From the NCBI GenBank assembly GCA_032622095.1, contig CP136067.1, positions 50,073,899 through 50,137,898 of the forward strand: a stretch of 64,000 bases of DNA, in the 5' to 3' direction. Origin of the DNA: Siphonodentalium dalli (taxonomy: Eukaryota > Mollusca > Scaphopoda > Gadilida > Siphonodentaliidae). Below are positions 59,911 through 64,000 of the stretch, piece by piece. The position numbers and the translations under genes were made by a program. Position 1 is the stretch's first letter; each line of letters begins with the position of its first letter. Under the pieces are notes generated by a model, which did not search any database, was not told the origin of the DNA, and saw only the letters and a list, made by a program, of their open reading frames with translations.

Positions 59911-60660
59911 AATGGCATGGAGCTTCCAATATCTTCATGATTTTACATGTAATTTTTTCATTCTGAAATTTGCACTTTTTATTCCGTTCCCCCAGTTCAA
60001 TTTGTCAATGATCATTGGACACTTTCAGGTCGAAAATATACATGACACTGATTTAATGCCTCCCTTTGTTTGCCACTTTATAATGCTTCGTGATTGTACG
60101 TTACCATTTTTTCGTTCTAAATGGTGCACATTCATCGTGTCACACCTGGTCCCGTATTGTGATGCCGATCGGGAACTCTCTTGCCGAAGTTGTCAATACC
60201 ACTTATTTTATGTCTTCCTTTGTGAATTCCCCACTAACGGTATGCCACTTTACACTTTACACATTTTTTCGTTCTAAATGGTGTACTTTTCTCGGTCACA
60301 CCAAATCTCATAATTCCAATGCCAATTTGAGACTTTCTGGTAGAAAATATCAATAGCGCTGATTTACGTTTGTACTTCAATTATTTCTTTCTAAATCTGT
60401 CTACAGAGTGCACTTAAGTTTTTCACGGTCACTGTGCGATCAAAGACTTTCTGAAAAGTTTCCAGTCAAAGTTATTAATTCCACGGTTTGCTGTGTTCCT
60501 GTCTTAATTTCCCAACCAAAGGTATGCCACATCCCACAACTTTGTATGTTACGATTTTGTTTTATTCTAAATGACCAGTGCATTTTATACTTGTCACACC
60601 AGGTCCCATTTTGCAATGCCGATCGGGACTTTTCTGGTTGAGGGTGTCAATACCAAAAAC
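59911..60660 (+). repeat. Left inverted repeat of X, inner part
   Basis: Complementary to about 62470-63135. Subrepeats of ~165 bp carry 'cattttttcgttctaaatgg', 'cacaccaggtcccattttgc', 'atgccgatcgggac' and 'attccccactaacggtatgc'. Confidence 0.75.
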
Positions 60661-62469
60661 TTGTCTTCCTTGTGTTTATATGTTAATACAATTTATTCAT
60701 TCCAGCATCTGGTTTTTTCATGATTTTTCAAAATGTCACACAGATCAACGGCATCTAACTGCAAAATAAGAAAATTCAAATCAAAGACTTATGTACTCTA
60801 AGTGGCATGCAATGGAGAGTGCTTCAACATTGACTAAGGGCACACATATTTGTCATTTGAAGAAACATAATATTTATCTTGTTCAGTCTGGCATGAAAAT
60901 ATCTCATAATTATATGTTGCGTTTAAAAATCTAGAGATTAATTCATGTGCACAATTACCATACTTGTAAGCGGAGAGTCTTTGAACCTTGATATGCCTGT
61001 AGCCAGAGTAGAGGTTCTATGATCTATTTTGTATCGAACATACACAAGAATATATACATGTGATAACATGATTGCATCCAGTGAGCACATTCTGGAATCC
61101 CTGCCCCACTCCTGTGTGGCACAATTATTGAATGGAGAAGGGCCTGGTTGAACTCACAGTGGTATGATGGATCACTTCCATCCTCAAGCAACTTATACAA
61201 ATGGCATGTTTTCTATTGTGAAGGGGTACTCTCATGTGCCCAATAACAGTGTCAGCCGATTATTAATTGTGGATAAAATTGCCAACGATCACTAACATTT
61301 TGCATTGAGACAGTTCAGCCTAAATCCCTACCAATCACTATTATTAGTCCATCACGATTGTTATGCACCTGACAGTTTGGCTAGAGACCCCCGCAGTTCA
61401 ATTCAAACAATGTTCTCAGCTTTCGTTATTTTCTTAAAGTGACATAATTCAAGAGTGACATTATCGTTTATAACCACTCGAGAAATCAAGGTGAATCACA
61501 GATAGCAATGTAATAAATCGTTTTAAAATTTGAAGTATACCAGTAGTGTGCATATAAGTGTATAGTTTGCATATACTTGGCTACATGTGTTTATTGTCTG
61601 GACGAAATCAATCATCCAGACTGACATCTATTTATTCTCCCTGAATGAATGACAATGCCATATTTTTTTTAGCATTACTTACATTGAATACAGAAGTATA
61701 AATGCATGTTGGTATGTACACGTTGTATTATTACATTAATCCATTGCATGTACCTTATTGTAACTTATTGTTTCAATTAGGGCCCTGAGAATCGATCCCA
61801 TGGGATTTGGAATCTTTCATCTGAATTTATTCGCAATTGGATGTCCTGAATAGAATTGCATGGAATCATTGGCACCAGTTGCATTCTCATTACTTGAACA
61901 GACTGCATTGCTTTTTCTCGAAGGATATTATGACACCAACAGACGACCACATAAACAAATAACACCCATACATGCCCAAGTGTCTTGCTCGGCTGCTATG
62001 ATGTTGGTGGGTCAAACTGATGCCGTCACACAAATGTACGGTTATTTTTTCCAAAGTTGTCTTATTCGTAGAGTTTTGCGAATCCGAGCGTTTGAGAAAA
62101 GCCAGAGCTGGCGTTTGCAAATTTTATGTACCAACATTGAGTCTTCACATTTGACTAAGCTATTTTAATAAAAACAATTGCTTATGAATGGAGCCAGGTG
62201 TGAAATGTTTTAAAGTGGAGGTTTTCGAGCACATTTTACCTCTGCAGAATTCAAATCATTAATAACACCACATTATATATAGCATCAGTAGCTCGAAGAC
62301 GAGTGTGACTCGCCATACAGTAGCATTTCAACCAGGCTCTACTCATAATTAAATTTATACCCCAATGTATACTGGTTTTGAATATTTGAGTAATGAATAC
62401 ATGTCATTGAATTGTCCAAAAGCTATGTACAAACATTTTTCAAAATATGTTAATGCATAATGACCATGA
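60661..62469. other. Central region of element X, unassigned
   Basis: No transposase recognised. The 102-residue frame at 61860-62168 is unidentified, and 61995-62055 within it is shared with 40090-40165, which argues for repeat sequence and against a host gene. Confidence 0.4.
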
Positions 62470-63462
62470 GTCAAAATCAGTATTGACGCTGCAATTGATA
62501 CAATTTGTGGCAATAATAAGAAAGTCCCTGAACGGCATTGCAAAATGGGACTTGGTGTGACAAGAGTAAAGTGCACAGGTGATTTTAAATGAAAACAAAT
62601 GTAAGGAACAATCACAAAATTTGGGAAAGAGGCACACGGTTAGATGAGGAAGTCATACACAAAGTCATATAATCAGCGTTATTGATATTTTCTACCAGAA
62701 AGACTTAAAATTTATTTGCAAAATGGGATTGTGTGTGACCGAGAAAAGAGCACCATTTAGAACGAAAAAATGTGACGTAGAATCACGGAGTTGTGTAAAG
62801 TGGCATGCAGCGTTGGGTGGGGAATTCACAAAGGAAGGCATAACATCAGTCACGTTGGCATTAATAACTTCGACCAGAAAGTTCCCGATCAGCATCACAA
62901 TATGGAACCATGTGTGACAGAGAAATGTCCACCATTTAGGACGAAAACAATCGTTGTTGTGCAAAGTCGCATACCGTTGGTGGGGAATTCACAACGGAAG
63001 GCACTAAATCAGTGCCATGTATATTTTCGACCAGAAATTGTCGAATGACCATTGACAAATTGAACCTGGGGGTGACGAAATAAAAAGGGCAAAATTCATA
63101 ATGAAAAAATCGTTTCTAAAATCGTGAATGTATGGGAAGCGTCATACTTTTGGGTGAGGAATTGACTCAGGAAGACATAGGAAAAGTGGAGTCCGCATCT
63201 TCAACTGAAAAGTTTGTAATTTCCGTCACTGAATGGGTCGTGGGGGCTAATACGACGAAAACGCAGAACGCCATTTGCACCAATTCAAGCGGCTGGTAAA
63301 TATAATTGTTATTGTATTCGGAACCTATATAAGAACCAACCGCGCGGTCATATTATGTCATTATAGTCGATGACTGCATCGAAGTTATCTGAAATCATCA
63401 CTCAGTGTTCTTACATATCAAGAGAATCGATGAGCGCAGTCTCGTTGTTGGGAAAAAATGTC
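62470..63462 (-). repeat. Right inverted repeat of X (uninterrupted)
   Basis: The intact counterpart of the split left repeat. 'ccatttagaacgaaaaaatg' and variants at 62757, 62931 and 63095 mark the subrepeats. The outer end is near 'aaaaaatgtc' at 63453-63462. Confidence 0.75.
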
Positions 63463-64000
63463 TGGCAACATGCAATTGCTTCCGGGTATAGATCACATGA
63501 CTGGAGATCATGCCAAAATGGCGATTGTCCGAGGCCGTACCCGATGAGAGTAGGAATCGGAGACGGTGGTGGCGTCTAGGGGTACCCCGGCGGATGTTAT
63601 AATGGCATTACCTTTTTCCAGTTTGATTTACAAAGCAAGCAACATTTGTTAAATTGAGCAAGGACTTCAAACTAAAATAAATCAAGAATTTGTTTTTTAA
63701 ATTAATATTTTTTTATTTTTTTTAAGTCAAAATGTTTAAAATATCAAAATGTGCGCTTTGCGTAGAAAGGGATATGGGCTGCTGAGTAAAGGCTCCTGAC
63801 GGTAGCCTGTCTCAGCTAGCGTACTAATATTGTGAAAAATATCTTTTGTGAACAATCAATTCAGTAAAAACCATGAATAATTTACCACAAACTTGAAACT
63901 AATAACTTTCATATAGAAAATACTGTTTCGCGTGGCGATAATGGATCCAATTAGAGACAACTCGCTATGTTTGCTGAACTTTAATTTATTGACGTTTCAA
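63463..64000. other. Spacer
   Basis: No gene seen. 'ggggtacc..gttataa(t/c)ggc(a/g)tta' near 63580-63610 resembles 17500-17530. Confidence 0.35.

Larger units (their letters stand above)
51558..63462. mobile_element. Element X: long-TIR DNA transposon interrupted by element A
   Basis: The right inverted repeat (about 63462 back to 62470) matches, in complement, 51558-51863 followed directly by 59911-60660. The left repeat is therefore split by the 8-kb element A. Shared landmarks are 'gacatttttt', 'gcattcatcgattct'-like sequence, 'taacttcgatgcagt', 'ttagcccccac', 'gtcaattcctcaccca' and then 'tcaatttgtcaatg'. Without A it would be about 3.9 kb with ~1.05-kb repeats. The inner parts of the repeats carry ~165-bp subrepeats marked by 'ttttttcgttctaaatggtg'. 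No target duplication or transposase was recognised. Confidence 0.75.

Overview
The window looks like a gene-poor, transposon-packed stretch of an animal genome, most likely a lophotrochozoan (mollusc-like). The reasons are: no compact operons; no convincing host gene; Helitrons with internal tandem modules; a tRNA-type SINE ending in an AACCAAACC tail; piggyBac, hAT, Tc1 and Mutator-like miniature elements; a LINE remnant; and a 'ggggcataactc' satellite of a kind I associate with mollusc genomes. The clade call is an inference, not proven here. Almost every long reading frame is a shadow of a repeat.

Layout. 0.1-6.2 kb: a 0.5 kb inverted-repeat element, a piggyBac-type MITE (2344-2735), a Tc1-type foldback (3083-3296), two diverged tandem copies of an ORF1-like protein remnant (3.4-5.3 kb) and a dispersed repeat pair. 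6.2-18 kb: AT-rich spacer with a tRNA-derived SINE (8093-8400, minus strand), foldbacks, a satellite (12.77-13.42 kb) and small tandem duplications. 18.3-22.4 kb: Helitrons and a 42-bp minisatellite. 23-29.5 kb: paired foldbacks, the second piggyBac MITE, a complete 876-bp Helitron (25932-26807) and a diverged satellite. 32.8-40.1 kb: a Mutator-like foldback with 9-bp duplications, then two Helitron clusters. In the second cluster (37106-40076) six Helitron units lie head to tail with abutting ends. 40-51 kb: mostly spacer, a LINE 3' region split by a TA-duplicating MITE (46.0-48.1 kb) and a hAT MITE with perfect 8-bp duplications (50363-51160).

The most striking part is 51.56-63.46 kb, a three-level nest. 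Outer element X has terminal inverted repeats of about 1.1 kb, and its left repeat is interrupted by element A (51866-59908). Element A has its own inverted repeats of about 0.89 kb, each carrying roughly five ~155-bp subrepeats. It encodes on the minus strand a broken protein whose acidic motifs resemble the XPG/FEN-1 nuclease core. That gene is itself interrupted by a 1243-bp hAT element with transposase remnants and a perfect 8-bp duplication. Element A matches no family I can name with certainty. An Academ-type transposon is the leading hypothesis because that superfamily is reported to carry an XPG-type nuclease.

No tRNA, rRNA, CRISPR array or intact host gene was found. Repeat boundaries were read by eye. 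Those with a target-site duplication or abutting ends are good to the base; the others are approximate.
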